DNA of 64,000 bases, from contig NZ_CP033204.1 of NCBI RefSeq assembly GCF_022701295.1, positions 2,046,001 through 2,110,000 on the forward strand. Reading direction: 5' to 3'. Position 1 is the stretch's first letter; the number at the start of each line of letters is the position of its first letter. The notes below the pieces were generated by a model. The model did no database searches. It had not been told where the DNA came from and saw only the letters and a list, made by a program, of their open reading frames with translations. This stretch comes from Sphingopyxis sp. YF1. GTDB lineage: Bacteria > Pseudomonadota > Alphaproteobacteria > Sphingomonadales > Sphingomonadaceae. This document shows positions 31,143 through 41,192 of the stretch, piece by piece. The position numbers and the translations under genes were made by a program.

Positions 31143-31245
31143 TGCCGCATCGCGGATTTCCCTTTGCTGTGACCGCGGTCATCGTGGCGGAGGCCGCACC
31201 GTGCGAGCGACCGGGCCGGTCAACAGCCCGCCAAAGGATATGTTC

Positions 31246-31773
31246 GTGAAGACACGCCCCGCCCTCGCCATGATCGCCGCCGCGCTTCTCGGCACCACGC
31301 CCGCCCATGCCGCCGAGCGCATCGCCGACCCGTTCGACCGCGCCGACGCGAGCTTTTCACGCTACCCGCTCAACCTCCGAAGCACGCCCCAGGCGATCGG
31401 CAGGCTGGTCAACGGCGACGTGTGCGACGATGACGAAGGCATCGCCTGCGAGTGGGAAGACGAAAAAGGGGTGCGCCATATCTTCGCCGGCGACACGCTG
31501 GCGATCAAGCTGGTCGATACTGCAATGCGGGGCGATCGCCCGATCGCGGCGCTCGGCATCGGCACCGCACGGTCGCGCGCCGACGTGCTGGCCGGCGTTC
31601 GTGCACTGCTGCCCGAAATCGCGGTCGACTGCCTCGAACCCGGCAAGGCCGGCGAGGGTCCGGGCATCGCATCGTGCAGCGGATCGTTCGACAACGGCGG
31701 CTGGTTCAAGCTGCTGTTCGGCCCCGACAACCGTCTGACCAGCGCGCGCATCGACGCGTTCCAGATCAACTGA
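31246..31773 (+). CDS. exported protein of unknown function between aroA and cmk
   Basis: A protein of about 175 residues with a signal peptide (TRPALAMIAAALLGTTPAHA) followed by a domain with four Cys (NGDVCDDDEGIACEWEDE, VDCLEPG, GIASCSGSF). An ATG at 31240 has AGGA only one base upstream, too close, while GTG 31246 has it at 7 bases, so GTG is the likelier start. The stop shares one base with the cmk start (TGATG). It is an insertion into an otherwise conserved gene order. Confidence 0.72.
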   Translation: MKTRPALAMIAAALLGTTPAHAAERIADPFDRADASFSRYPLNLRSTPQAIGRLVNGDVCDDDEGIACEWEDEKGVRHIFAGDTLAIKLVDTAMRGDRPIAALGIGTARSRADVLAGVRALLPEIAVDCLEPGKAGEGPGIASCSGSFDNGGWFKLLFGPDNRLTSARIDAFQIN

Positions 31774-32402
31774 TGATCATCGCCGTCGACGGCCCCACCG
31801 CGTCGGGCAAGGGCACGATCGCGCGCGCGCTGGCGGCGCATTTCGGGCTACCGGTGCTCGACACCGGGCTGCTCTATCGCGCGGTGGGATACCAGACCCA
31901 GCTCGATCACGGCGACCCCGACAAGGCCGCCGACGCGCTCGCCGCGTGCGACTTTCCCGCTACGCTACTGGAGGACCCGGCGCTGCGCTACGAAAGCACA
32001 GGCAGCCTCGCGAGCCGCGTCTCGGTCCATCCGCCGGTGCGCGCCGCGCTGTTCCAGCGGCAGGTCGATTTCGCGAACCAGCCCGGCGGGGCGGTGCTCG
32101 ACGGGCGCGACATCGGAACCGTCATCGCGCCGCACGCCGACGCCAAGCTGTTCGTCACCGCATCGCCCGAGGAGCGCGCGCGGCGGCGGCATGCCGAAAT
32201 GCTGGGACGCGGGGTCGAGGTGAGTTACGAGGCGGTGCTCGCCGACATCCACGCCCGCGACGCCCGCGATACCGGCCGCGCCGACGCCCCGCTGCTGCGC
32301 GCGGCCGACGCGCTGCTGCTCGACAATACGGCGCTCGACCGCGATGCAGCGATCGCCGCCGCCATCGCCTTTGTCGAGGGGCGGGTCGGGCGATCCTCCT
32401 GA
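31773..32402 (+). CDS. cmk: cytidylate kinase
   Basis: Phosphorylates CMP and dCMP with ATP. The 209-residue chain has the P-loop DGPTASGKGT at residues 6-15, LDTGLLYRAVG, the DGRDIGTVIAPHADAKLFVTAS segment and an Arg-rich LID (RARRRHAE). The start overlaps the upstream stop (TGATG). It lies upstream of rpsA, a neighbourhood conserved across proteobacteria. Confidence 0.95.
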   Translation: MIIAVDGPTASGKGTIARALAAHFGLPVLDTGLLYRAVGYQTQLDHGDPDKAADALAACDFPATLLEDPALRYESTGSLASRVSVHPPVRAALFQRQVDFANQPGGAVLDGRDIGTVIAPHADAKLFVTASPEERARRRHAEMLGRGVEVSYEAVLADIHARDARDTGRADAPLLRAADALLLDNTALDRDAAIAAAIAFVEGRVGRSS

Positions 32403-32709
32403 ATATCGCGGCCGGCGCGGCAGCGGCCGGCCGGGCCTCCGCCCTTTTGCCTTGCCGCCGGCCGCCCGCGCGACTATATGCGCGCCGTCCGACGGGCTTC
32501 CGGTCCGGTCGAAGAACGGACAGGCCGCCGCCCCAACCGGGCGTCGGGCGTGACGGGACACACCCGTCGCGCCTTTTTGCCTTGTCCGCGCTTCACCGAT
32601 CCTGCGCCCCAAGGATGTCCTGCATCGCATCCGGCGGGCGGGACGGTTCGGCCACAAGACCAGCGGATCCAACCGCTTGGCCGGAAACAATGAAGTAAGG
32701 AACACATCT
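32403..32709. other. rpsA leader region
   Basis: A 307-base gap without a gene. It holds an AT-rich patch actatatgc near 32472-32480 in otherwise very GC-rich sequence and a terminator-like hairpin at 32547-32578. Both may be part of the rpsA leader. AAGGAA precedes the rpsA start. Confidence 0.6.
32547..32578 (+). terminator. terminator-like hairpin 130 bases before rpsA
   Basis: Eleven-base stem GGCGTGACGGG / CCCGTCGCGCC (one G-U pair) around ACACA, then TTTTT. It could end the aroA-cmk transcript or act as an attenuator in the rpsA leader if rpsA transcription begins upstream of it. Confidence 0.75.
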
Positions 32710-34422
32710 ATGGCCTCTACGGCTTTTCCGTCGCGCGACGATTTCGCCGCGATGCTCGACGAATCGCTGGGTGGTGCTGATGGCGGCTTTGAAGGCCGCG
32801 TCGTCAAGGGCACCGTGACCGCGATCGAAAACGACCTGGCAGTGATCGACATCGGCCTGAAGAGCGAAGGCCGCGTGGCGCTTCGCGAATTCGCGATGCC
32901 CGGCCAGAAGGCCGACCTCAAGGTCGGCGACGAAGTCGAAGTCTATGTCGACCGCGTCGAAAACGCCAATGGCGAAACCATGCTGTCGCGCGACCGTGCG
33001 CGCCGCGAAGCCGCGTGGGATCGCCTCGAAGAAGAATTCAACAAGGAAGCCCGCGTCGAAGGCGTCATCTTCGGCCGCGTCAAGGGCGGCTTCACCGTCG
33101 ACCTCGGCGGCGCCGTGGCCTTCCTTCCGGGTTCGCAGGTCGATATCCGCCCCGTGCGCGACGTCGGCCCGCTCATGGACCTGCCGCAGCCGTTCCAGAT
33201 CCTCAAGATGGATCGCCGTCGCGGCAACATCGTCGTGTCGCGCCGCGCCATCCTCGAGGAAACGCGCGCCGAACAGCGTTCGGGCCTGATCCAGAACCTA
33301 GAAGAGGGCCAGATCATCGAAGGCGCGGTCAAGAACATCACCGATTATGGTGCGTTCGTCGACCTCGGCGGCATCGACGGCCTGCTCCATGTCACCGACA
33401 TGAGCTACAAGCGCGTCAACCACCCGAGCGAAGTCATCAACATCGGTGACACGGTCAAGGTGCAGATCATCCGCATCAACCGCGACACGCAGCGCATCAG
33501 CCTCGGCATGAAGCAGCTCGAAAGCGATCCGTGGGAAGGCGTCGCCGCCAAGTACCCGGTCGGTGCGAAGCTCTCGGGCACCGTCACGAACATCACCGAC
33601 TACGGTGCGTTCGTCGAACTCGAACCCGGCATCGAAGGCCTGGTCCACGTCAGCGAAATGTCGTGGGTCAAGAAGAACGTCCACCCCGGCAAGATCGTTT
33701 CGACGAGCCAGGAAGTCGACGTCATCGTCCTCGAAGTCGACAGCGACAAGCGCCGCATCTCGCTCGGCCTCAAGCAGGCCCAGTCGAACCCCTGGGGCGC
33801 GTTCGCCGACGCCCACCCGGTCGGCTCGGTCGTCGATGGCGAAGTCAAGAACGCCACCGAATTCGGCCTGTTCGTCGGCCTGCCCGGCGACGTCGACGGC
33901 ATGGTTCACATGTCGGACATCGCGTGGGGCATCTCGGGCGAAGAAGCGCTGCACCTCCACCGCAAGGGCGAGGCCGTTCAGGTCGTCGTTCTCGACGTCG
34001 ACGTCGAGAAGGAACGCATCAGCCTCGGCATCAAGCAGCTTGAAAAGGGTGCTCCGGCCGTCGGCGGCGGCGCCAGCGCCGCGGGTTCGCTGAAGAAGAA
34101 CGACATCGTCACCGTCTCGGTCCTCGAAGTCCGCGACAACGGCCTCGAAGTCCAGGCCGGCGAAGACGGTGCGACCGGCTTCATCAAGCGCGCCGACCTC
34201 GGCCGCGACCGCGACGAGCAGCGCGCCGAGCGTTACCAGGTCGGCCAGAAGTTCGACGCGATGGTCATCGGCTTCGACCGCTCGAAGAAGCCCAGCTTCT
34301 CGGTCAAGGCGATGCAGATCGCCGAAGAGAAGGAAGCCGTTGCGCAGTACGGTTCGTCGGACTCGGGCGCCTCGCTCGGCGACATCCTCGGCGAAGCGCT
34401 GAAGGCCGGCAAGAAGGGCTGA
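32710..34422 (+). CDS. rpsA: 30S ribosomal protein S1
   Basis: RNA-binding ribosomal protein that helps mRNAs dock on the 30S subunit. The 570-residue chain carries repeated S1 (OB-fold) domains, visible as recurring G-F/Y-GAFV-D/E-L and GLVH-type motifs near residues 30, 120, 205, 290, 375 and 465. Six domains are expected at this length. The start at ATG 32710 has AAGGAA upstream; the longer frame is ruled out by homology. Its codon use is restricted and favours gaa, aag, cgc and ctc, as expected for a highly expressed gene. Confidence 0.97.
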   Translation: MASTAFPSRDDFAAMLDESLGGADGGFEGRVVKGTVTAIENDLAVIDIGLKSEGRVALREFAMPGQKADLKVGDEVEVYVDRVENANGETMLSRDRARREAAWDRLEEEFNKEARVEGVIFGRVKGGFTVDLGGAVAFLPGSQVDIRPVRDVGPLMDLPQPFQILKMDRRRGNIVVSRRAILEETRAEQRSGLIQNLEEGQIIEGAVKNITDYGAFVDLGGIDGLLHVTDMSYKRVNHPSEVINIGDTVKVQIIRINRDTQRISLGMKQLESDPWEGVAAKYPVGAKLSGTVTNITDYGAFVELEPGIEGLVHVSEMSWVKKNVHPGKIVSTSQEVDVIVLEVDSDKRRISLGLKQAQSNPWGAFADAHPVGSVVDGEVKNATEFGLFVGLPGDVDGMVHMSDIAWGISGEEALHLHRKGEAVQVVVLDVDVEKERISLGIKQLEKGAPAVGGGASAAGSLKKNDIVTVSVLEVRDNGLEVQAGEDGATGFIKRADLGRDRDEQRAERYQVGQKFDAMVIGFDRSKKPSFSVKAMQIAEEKEAVAQYGSSDSGASLGDILGEALKAGKKG

Positions 34423-34451
34423 TTCCAGCCCCTTTGCCGAAACGGGACAGG

Positions 34452-34482
34452 AGGCCCGCCGGATGCGTCCGGCGGGCCTTTT
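34452..34482 (+). terminator. Rho-independent terminator of rpsA
   Basis: Perfect 12-base stem AGGCCCGCCGGA / TCCGGCGGGCCT with a four-base loop, followed by TTTT, 30 bases after the rpsA stop. Confidence 0.9.
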
Positions 34483-34617
34483 GATTCGGCGATATGCTTT
34501 TGACCGCCCCCCGATTCATGTTAGTCTGAGGACAGCGTTGGGAGGGGTCTCACGCCAGGGCCGGCAACGACCGGAATTCCTGCATCTCAGGATGCGCGTG
34601 ACAATAAGGGGAAGCCA

Positions 34618-34896
34618 ATGATCCGGTCGGAATTGGTTCAAAAAATCGCAAGCGAAAACAGTGATTTGCGACTTGAGGAGGTCGAAAAGATCGTCGATGC
34701 CTTCTTCGATTCGATCGTCGACCAGCTCGCGAACGGCGGCCGCGTCGAATTGCGCGGTTTCGGCGCCTTTTCGACCCGCAGCCGCGACTCGCGCACCGGG
34801 CGCAACCCGCGCACCGGTACCGCGGTGGCGGTGCAGGCCAAGAGCGTGCCCTATTTCAAGCCGGGCAAGGAAATGCGCGAGCGGCTGAACAGCTGA
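34618..34896 (+). CDS. ihfB: integration host factor beta subunit
   Basis: DNA-bending HU/IHF-family protein of 92 residues. It begins [17 protein letters not shown], has the beta-arm region [22 protein letters not shown] and ends [13 protein letters not shown], typical of IHF-beta. AAGGGGA lies upstream of ATG 34618. It lies after rpsA as in many proteobacteria and has its own 195-base leader after the rpsA terminator. Confidence 0.96.
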   Translation: MIRSELVQKIASENSDLRLEEVEKIVDAFFDSIVDQLANGGRVELRGFGAFSTRSRDSRTGRNPRTGTAVAVQAKSVPYFKPGKEMRERLNS

Positions 34897-35004
34897 CGCC
34901 GCGCATTTCGGTCACTGCGATTGTCGTGAAGCCAACCGGGGCCGTCGGCGACGCCCCGGGCGGCTTCCGGCGCGCCCTTGCGCGGGCGTGAAGGCTGTCG
35001 GCGC

Positions 35005-35772
35005 TCAGTTCTTGAGCCGGTAGCCGGTACGGAACATCCAGAAGATCACCGCAAGGCACAGCGCGAAGAAAAAGGCGACCGCGCCCATGCTGACCTCGAT
35101 GCCGACGTCGCCCTTGCCGAAGAAAGTCCAGCGAAACCCGCTGATCAGATAGACGACGGGGTTGAACAGGGTGATCGTCCGCCACGCCGCGGGCAGCATG
35201 TCGAGCGAATAGAAGGCGCCGCCCAAGAAGGTCAGCGGGTAGACGACCAGCAGCGGGATCACCTGCAACTGCTCGAAGCTCTGCGCCCAAATGCCGATGA
35301 TGAAGCCGAAGAGGCAGAAGGTCACCGCCATCAGCACCATGAAGGCGACCATCCACAGCGGATGCGCGACCTGCACGTCGACGAACAGATGCGCGGTGGC
35401 AAAGATGATCGCGCCGATGATCAGCGACTTCGTCGCCGCGGCGCCGACATAGGCGATCACCGTTTCGAGCGGCGACAGCGGCGCCGAGAGCATTTCGTAG
35501 ATCGTTCCCGACCATTTGGGCATGTAGATGCCGAAGCTGGCGTTGCTGATGCTTTCGGTGAACATCGTCAGCATCATCAGCCCGGGGACGATGAAGGCGC
35601 CATAGGGGACCCCCGACACCTCGCTCATCCGCCCGCCGATCGCCGATCCGAAGACGACGAAATAGAGCGCCGTGGTGATCACCGGCAGCGCGAGGCTGGT
35701 CCAGACGGTGCGCCCGAAGCGCGCGAGTTCGAAGAGATAGATCGCGCGCACGCCGCGCCAGTTGGCGGTCAT
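35005..35772 (-). CDS. ABC-2 type transporter permease
   Basis: A 255-residue membrane protein with six hydrophobic segments and the ABC-2 signature region ([21 protein letters not shown]: [17 protein letters not shown], then [12 protein letters not shown]). It overlaps the ATPase gene by 4 bases, so the two form one export complex. The substrate (drug, lipid or polysaccharide) cannot be told from sequence. Confidence 0.9.
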   Translation of the reverse strand: MTANWRGVRAIYLFELARFGRTVWTSLALPVITTALYFVVFGSAIGGRMSEVSGVPYGAFIVPGLMMLTMFTESISNASFGIYMPKWSGTIYEMLSAPLSPLETVIAYVGAAATKSLIIGAIIFATAHLFVDVQVAHPLWMVAFMVLMAVTFCLFGFIIGIWAQSFEQLQVIPLLVVYPLTFLGGAFYSLDMLPAAWRTITLFNPVVYLISGFRWTFFGKGDVGIEVSMGAVAFFFALCLAVIFWMFRTGYRLKN

Positions 35773-36722
35773 GCCGCGGCTCCTTCGCCGCCGCGCGGCT
35801 GATGCACCAGTCCCACGAAAATCTCCTCGAGCGAACTCTGTTTGGTGTGGAGATCCTTGAAGCCGACCCCGATGTCGCTCATCCGGCGCAGCAGCGACGG
35901 CACCCCCGTCGCCTCGGCCTGGCTGTCGAATTCATAGACGAGTTCGTGTCCGTCGCCCGCGAGCTCGAGCTTCCAGTCGGCGAGTTCGGCGGGCACCGCC
36001 GCGAGCGGTTCGGCGAGGTTGAGCGTGAGCGTCTTGCGGCCGAGCTTCTTGATCAGCGCATGCTTCTCTTCGACGAGGATCAGCTGCCCCTTGCTGATCA
36101 CCCCGACACGGTCGGCCATTTCCTCGGCCTCCTCGATATAATGGGTGGTCAGGATGATCGTGACGCCGCGCTCGCGCAGCCCGTGCACCATCTGCCACAT
36201 GTCGCGGCGCAGTTCGACGTCGACCCCCGCGGTCGGCTCGTCGAGGAACAGGATTTCGGGTTCGTGGGAGAGCGCCTTCGCGATCATCACGCGGCGCTTC
36301 ATCCCGCCCGACAGCTCCATGATCTTCGCGTCGCGCTTGTCCCACAGCGACAGGTCGCGGAGCAGCTGTTCGATGAAGGCGGGGTTGGCGCGCTTGCCGA
36401 ACAGCCCGCGCGAAAAGCTCACCGTCGTCAGCACTGTCTCGAAGGAATCGGTGTGCAGTTCCTGCGGCACCAGCCCGATCATCGAGCGCGCCGCGCGATA
36501 GTCGCGCTGATGGTCGTGGCCGCCGACCGTCACCGTGCCGCTCGAGGGGGTCACGATCCCGCAGACGATGCTGATCAGCGTCGTCTTGCCCGCGCCGTTC
36601 GGCCCGAGCAGCGCAAAAATCTCGCCCTTGTTGATGCTGAGATCGACCGACGACAGCGCGGTGTGACCGCTCTTGTACGTCTTGCCGAGGCCGGAAATGG
36701 TAAGGACAGCTGTCATCGTCAT
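35769..36722 (-). CDS. ABC transporter ATP-binding protein
   Basis: ATPase of the ABC-2 exporter, about 317 residues. Walker [10 protein letters not shown] is near residue 41, the signature LSGGMKRR follows, then Walker [13 protein letters not shown] and the switch His in [18 protein letters not shown]-terminal extension of about 90 residues is typical of drug/lipid exporters. Two neighbouring ATGs (36722 and 36716) are possible starts and neither has a strong ribosome-binding site. Confidence 0.93.
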   Translation of the reverse strand: MTMTAVLTISGLGKTYKSGHTALSSVDLSINKGEIFALLGPNGAGKTTLISIVCGIVTPSSGTVTVGGHDHQRDYRAARSMIGLVPQELHTDSFETVLTTVSFSRGLFGKRANPAFIEQLLRDLSLWDKRDAKIMELSGGMKRRVMIAKALSHEPEILFLDEPTAGVDVELRRDMWQMVHGLRERGVTIILTTHYIEEAEEMADRVGVISKGQLILVEEKHALIKKLGRKTLTLNLAEPLAAVPAELADWKLELAGDGHELVYEFDSQAEATGVPSLLRRMSDIGVGFKDLHTKQSSLEEIFVGLVHQPRGGEGAAA

Positions 36723-36806
36723 TCGTCTAGCTGACGGAGCCGATCGGGTGAACCCGCAAACAGCGCTTGACCTGCCCCGGGGCATCGGCTTGACCGGCAC
36801 CGGCGT

Positions 36807-36892
36807 GCGGACGTGGCGAAATCGGTAGACGCAGCAGACTTAAAATCTGCCATCCTCTGGATATGCGGGTTCAAGTCCCGCCGTCCGCACCA
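36807..36892 (+). tRNA. tRNA-Leu (TAA anticodon)
   Basis: An 86-base class II tRNA with a long variable arm. Acceptor GCGGACG/CGTCCGC, anticodon stem CAGAC/ATCTG-type around TTAAA (anticodon TAA), T arm GCGGGTTCAAGTCCCGC and encoded CCA. Confidence 0.96.
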
Positions 36893-36939
36893 ACCGCCGC
36901 ACGCCGCGGCGCGTTAGCACCCTTCCCGTTTCGTGCCGC

Positions 36940-38472
36940 ATGGCTATGATGGCACCGATGCCGCCGACGATCGATATCCCCGCGAAGAAAAGACTGATGC
37001 TACGGGCCGGCGCCGCCGGACTGCTGGCGCTGACGCTCGGCAGCTGCGGGCTGTTCGGCGAGGCGGGGCCGGTGCGCATTGCGGCGATCGGGACGCTCGC
37101 CGCTTCGCCGAGCCCGATCAACGGCGAGCTCGACGCCGCGAATGCGGCGCTGCTCAACCTCAGCGCGCAGGGCCTCGTCACCTTCGACGCCGAGGGACAG
37201 GTCGACGTCGGCCTCGCCGAACGCTGGACGGTCACCGCCGACGGCCGCAGCTATATCTTCCGCATTCGCGAGGCCAAATGGGCGAACGGTCGCAAGGTCA
37301 CCACCGCCGACGTCGCCCGCATCCTGCAATCCTATCTCGCGCCGCGCAGCCGGCACGTGCTCAAGGACGATTTCCCCGAAATCGAAACGATCAAGGCGAT
37401 GACCGAAACGGTGGTCGAGATCCGCCTGTCGGTGCCGCAACCGGCGATCCTCGAACTGCTCGCACAGCCCTCGATGGCAATCGTCAACCGCGGGCTCGGC
37501 TGGGGGCCGATGCGCGCGCGGCGCAACGGCCGGTCGGCGCTGCTGTCGCCGGTCCCCGACCCGCTGGCCGAAGACCCCGAGGCGGCCGAGGCCGCGGCGG
37601 CGGATCCCGCCGCGTCGATCGAACTCACCGGCACCACCGCGCCGCGTGCGCTCGCGCGCTTCAAAAATGGCTATGCCGACGGCGTCGTCGGCGGGCGCTT
37701 CTCCACCCTTCCCTATTTCGCGGCTTCGAACATCGGGCGCTCGCGCCTCGTCGTCGATCCGGTGCCCGGGCTGTTCGGGCTCAGCTTCGTCAGCGACGAG
37801 GGCTTTCTCGCGGTGCAGGCCAATCGCGAAGCGCTGTCGCGCGCGATCCGCCGCGAACGGCTGATCGCCGCCTTCGGGCTTCAGGAATGGGAGCCGCAGA
37901 TGACGCTGCGTCCCGATCTCTACACGCGCGACACCGGCCCGGCGCCGCTGCTGCCGGCGTGGGCCGACTATGACGAACAGTCGCGCTTCGTGCAGGCGCA
38001 GCGCACGATCGACGCGTGGCGCGCGGGCGGACGCGAAATCGAAACGCTGCGTATCGCGGTTCCCGATTCGCCCGGCGGGCGCATCCTCTTCGCCTATGTC
38101 GCCGCCGATCTTGCCCGCCTCGGCGTACCGACCCGCCGCGTCGCGACGGGCGCCCCTGCCGAGCTCCGCCTGATCGACGAGGTGATGCCCAACGACGACG
38201 CGCTGTGGGGCCTGCGCCGCCTGTCGTGCCGACCCGACACCATCTGTCACCGCGATGCGCAGGCGCTGATCGACGAAGCCGCCGCGGCGCCGAACGCCGC
38301 CGAGCGCGCGCGGCTGATCGGCGAGGCCGAAGTGCGGCTGGCGGGCTATTCGCCCTTCATCCCGATCGCGACGCCGCTGCGCTGGTCGGTCGCGGCGCAG
38401 CGGCTGACCGCGCTGCGCGCCAACGGCCGCGGCCAGCACCCCTTGAATCGCCTTATTGCCTTACCCAGATAA
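36940..38472 (+). CDS. ABC transporter substrate-binding lipoprotein (SBP_bac_5 type)
   Basis: A 510-residue protein with a lipobox (LTLGSC, Cys36) after a basic N-terminus, so a membrane-anchored lipoprotein. The chain has the oligopeptide/nickel-binding protein outline: LNLSAQGLVTFDAEGQVDVGLAERWTV-type start, YIFRIREAKWANGRKVTTADV and a C-terminal SPFIPIATPLRW. Several ATGs lie near the start and the choice of 36940 is uncertain. No permease or ATPase genes lie beside it, so it may work with a transporter encoded elsewhere. Confidence 0.83.
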   Translation: MAMMAPMPPTIDIPAKKRLMLRAGAAGLLALTLGSCGLFGEAGPVRIAAIGTLAASPSPINGELDAANAALLNLSAQGLVTFDAEGQVDVGLAERWTVTADGRSYIFRIREAKWANGRKVTTADVARILQSYLAPRSRHVLKDDFPEIETIKAMTETVVEIRLSVPQPAILELLAQPSMAIVNRGLGWGPMRARRNGRSALLSPVPDPLAEDPEAAEAAAADPAASIELTGTTAPRALARFKNGYADGVVGGRFSTLPYFAASNIGRSRLVVDPVPGLFGLSFVSDEGFLAVQANREALSRAIRRERLIAAFGLQEWEPQMTLRPDLYTRDTGPAPLLPAWADYDEQSRFVQAQRTIDAWRAGGREIETLRIAVPDSPGGRILFAYVAADLARLGVPTRRVATGAPAELRLIDEVMPNDDALWGLRRLSCRPDTICHRDAQALIDEAAAAPNAAERARLIGEAEVRLAGYSPFIPIATPLRWSVAAQRLTALRANGRGQHPLNRLIALPR

Positions 38473-38517
38473 TACAGCGGCGCCGCAAATCCGGGCGCTG
38501 CCGAAAAGGACCCAAGG

Positions 38518-38940
38518 ATGGCCCCTTCGACCCGCGACACCGACGCGATGTTCGATGCCCTGATTCAGGACCGCCGCGACCCCGCGGCGCTGCGCAAGCG
38601 CGTCGAGACGCTCGAATTCCTGCTCGAACGCAGCTTCACCATCCCGGGCATCAACCGCCCGGTCGGGCTCGACGCGATCGTCGGGCTCGTCCCCGTCGTC
38701 GGCGACGTGATATCCGGCCTGATGGGCGCCTATCTGATCTGGGAGGCTCGCAACCTGGGCATGCCGAAATGGAAGATCTGGCGGATGATCGGCAATCTCG
38801 GCGTCGACACGACGCTGGGCGCGATCCCGCTCGTCGGCGATGCCTTCGACCTTCTCTTCCGGTCGAACACGCGCAACCTCAAGATCATCAAGAAGCATCT
38901 CGACAAGCATCACCCGGGGACGATGATCATCGATCAATAG
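38518..38940 (+). CDS. DUF4112 domain membrane protein
   Basis: A 140-residue protein matching DUF4112: FTIPGINRPVGLDAIVGLVPVVGD, a membrane segment with SGLMGAYLIWEA, then MIGNLGVDTTLGAIPLVGDAFDLLFRSNTRN. AAGGA lies before ATG 38518. Function is unknown. Confidence 0.9.
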   Translation: MAPSTRDTDAMFDALIQDRRDPAALRKRVETLEFLLERSFTIPGINRPVGLDAIVGLVPVVGDVISGLMGAYLIWEARNLGMPKWKIWRMIGNLGVDTTLGAIPLVGDAFDLLFRSNTRNLKIIKKHLDKHHPGTMIIDQ

Positions 38941-39006
38941 TCGCTGCTTCCCTCCGACTGTCTGATGGTGCTAGCACAGCGCCTTCAGATTCTATCGGAG
39001 ATCCGG

Positions 39007-41124
39007 ATGTTCCGCGCCACACTCGCCGCGCTCGCCCTCGGCTGTTCCTTCACCGCCGTCGCGGCTGCCGCAAAGGAGGCCGAAGACCCCTGGCTCTGGC
39101 TGGAGGATATCGAGGGCAAGGCGGCGCTCGACTGGGTCAAGAAGGAAAATGCCGCCACCGACCGGCTGATCACCGGCCGTCCGGGCTTCGAGGCCGACCG
39201 CCAGCGCGCGCGCACCATCCTCGACGACGACCGCCAGATCGCGATACCCGACGCGGTGATGGGCGACACGATCACCAACTTCTGGCGCGACGCCGCCAAT
39301 CCGCGCGGTGTCTGGCGCCAGAGCCCGCTCGATGCCTATCTGTCGGGCAAGCCCGAATGGACGGTGCTGATCGACGTCGACGCGCTCGGCAAGGCCGAAA
39401 AGCAGAGCTGGGTGTGGCACGGCGCCGACTGTCTCGCGCCCGACTACCGGCGCTGCCTCGTCTCGCTGAGCCCGGGCGGCACCGATGCCGATATCGTCCG
39501 CGAATGGGACCGCACGACGAAAAGCTTCGTCGAGGGCGGCTTCACCGTCCCGCTCGCCAAGAGCAGCGTGACGTGGGAAGATGCCGACCATCTGCTCGTC
39601 GCGACGGACTATGGCGCGGGCAGCATGACGAGTTCGGGCTATCCCAGGATCGTCAAGCGCTGGACGCGCGGCACCCCGCTCGCCGCGGCTGTGACGCTCG
39701 TCGAGGGCGAGGCCGCCGACGTCGGCATGGGGGTCGGTGCCTTCATGGACGGCGACACGCGCTGGCCGGTGATCAGCCGCAACATGAGCTTCTACACCAC
39801 CCGCCACTACCTGCCGAACGCCGACCGTTCGGCGTACAAGAGCACGATCATTCCCGAGAGCGCCGACCTGCGCGACGTGATCGACGGGCAGGCGATCGTC
39901 TTTCTCAACGAGGATTTCGGCGAGGGCTTTCCCGCCGGATCGCTGATCTCGCTGTCGCTCGCCGACATGGCCGCCGACCGCCAGGTCCCGATCGTCCCGG
40001 TGATGACGCCGACGAAGGCGCAGGCGATCGAAAGCGTCGCCGCGACCGACCATATCCTGTGGGTCAAGGCGCTCGACGATGTCGAGGGCAAGCTGTTCGC
40101 GCTGCGCCGCGACCAGCCGAACGGCCGCTGGAGCCAGAAGGAAGTCCCGCTCGCCGCCAATGCGACGGTGCAGATCGCGGGCGCGATCGGCAAGAGCGAC
40201 CGCCTGCTCGCGACCGCCGAGACGATGCTCCAGCCACCCACCCTCTATGCCGTGACCGAAACCGGCGCGCCGCAGACCCTCCAGAGCCTGCCGGCGCTGT
40301 TCGACGCGAGCCAGATGCACGTCGAGAAACGCTTCGCGACGTCGAAGGACGGCACCAAAGTGCCCTATTTCCTCGTCCGCAAGAAGAGCGACAGCGAAAC
40401 CCCCGTCCCCGCGCTCGTCCACGCCTATGGCGGTTTCCGCGCCGCGCAGACGCCGGGGTATCTGACCGGCCAGCCCTATCGCGCCGGCCCGCTGGGGCTG
40501 TTCTGGGTCGAGAACGGCAATGCCTATGTCCTCGCCAATATCCGCGGCGGCGGCGAATATGGCCCCGCCTGGCACCAGGCCGCGCTCTATGAAAAGCGCC
40601 AGAACAGCTTCGACGATCTCCACGCGGTCGCCGAGGATCTGGTCCGGACCGGAGTCAGCGCCAAGGGCAAGATCGCGATCTCGGGCCGATCGAACGGCGG
40701 CGTGCTCGTCGGCGCGGCGATGGAACAGCGCCCCGACCTTTATGGCGCGGTGATCTCAGGCTCGCCGCTCAAGGACATGAAGCGCTATACCAAGCTGCTC
40801 GCGGGCGCGTCGTGGATGGACGAATATGGCGATCCCGACAAACCCGGGGACTGGGCCTTTATCTCGCAATATTCGCCCTATCAGAACATCCGCAAGGGCG
40901 TGAAATATCCGCCGATCTTCCTTTACCTCTCGACCAAGGACGATCGCGTCCATCCCGGCCACGCGCGCAAATTCGCGGCGCGGCTCAAGGACTATGGCAA
41001 CCGCGTCTATTACCACGAATATCTGGAGGGCGGCCATTCGGTCGGCGCCGACCACGCCGAGGATGCAGTGCGCGCGGCGATGCTCCACGCATTTCTGTTG
41101 CGCGAACTGGTCGACACGAAATAG
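39007..41124 (+). CDS. prolyl oligopeptidase family serine peptidase
   Basis: A 705-residue secreted peptidase with a signal peptide (MFRATLAALALGCSFTAVAAAA). An N-terminal beta-propeller precedes the alpha/beta-hydrolase domain with GRSNGG (nucleophile Ser), TKDDRVHP (Asp) and EGGHSVGAD (His). GGAG is well spaced before ATG 39007, so the 14 extra residues upstream are unlikely. It probably cuts short peptides after proline in the periplasm. Confidence 0.92.
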   Translation: MFRATLAALALGCSFTAVAAAAKEAEDPWLWLEDIEGKAALDWVKKENAATDRLITGRPGFEADRQRARTILDDDRQIAIPDAVMGDTITNFWRDAANPRGVWRQSPLDAYLSGKPEWTVLIDVDALGKAEKQSWVWHGADCLAPDYRRCLVSLSPGGTDADIVREWDRTTKSFVEGGFTVPLAKSSVTWEDADHLLVATDYGAGSMTSSGYPRIVKRWTRGTPLAAAVTLVEGEAADVGMGVGAFMDGDTRWPVISRNMSFYTTRHYLPNADRSAYKSTIIPESADLRDVIDGQAIVFLNEDFGEGFPAGSLISLSLADMAADRQVPIVPVMTPTKAQAIESVAATDHILWVKALDDVEGKLFALRRDQPNGRWSQKEVPLAANATVQIAGAIGKSDRLLATAETMLQPPTLYAVTETGAPQTLQSLPALFDASQMHVEKRFATSKDGTKVPYFLVRKKSDSETPVPALVHAYGGFRAAQTPGYLTGQPYRAGPLGLFWVENGNAYVLANIRGGGEYGPAWHQAALYEKRQNSFDDLHAVAEDLVRTGVSAKGKIAISGRSNGGVLVGAAMEQRPDLYGAVISGSPLKDMKRYTKLLAGASWMDEYGDPDKPGDWAFISQYSPYQNIRKGVKYPPIFLYLSTKDDRVHPGHARKFAARLKDYGNRVYYHEYLEGGHSVGADHAEDAVRAAMLHAFLLRELVDTK

Positions 41125-41192
41125 GCAGCGGCGGGGCCGCGAGTGCGGCCGATCATCGTGCGGCTGTCAACCGCATCGACGAGGATCGCGGG

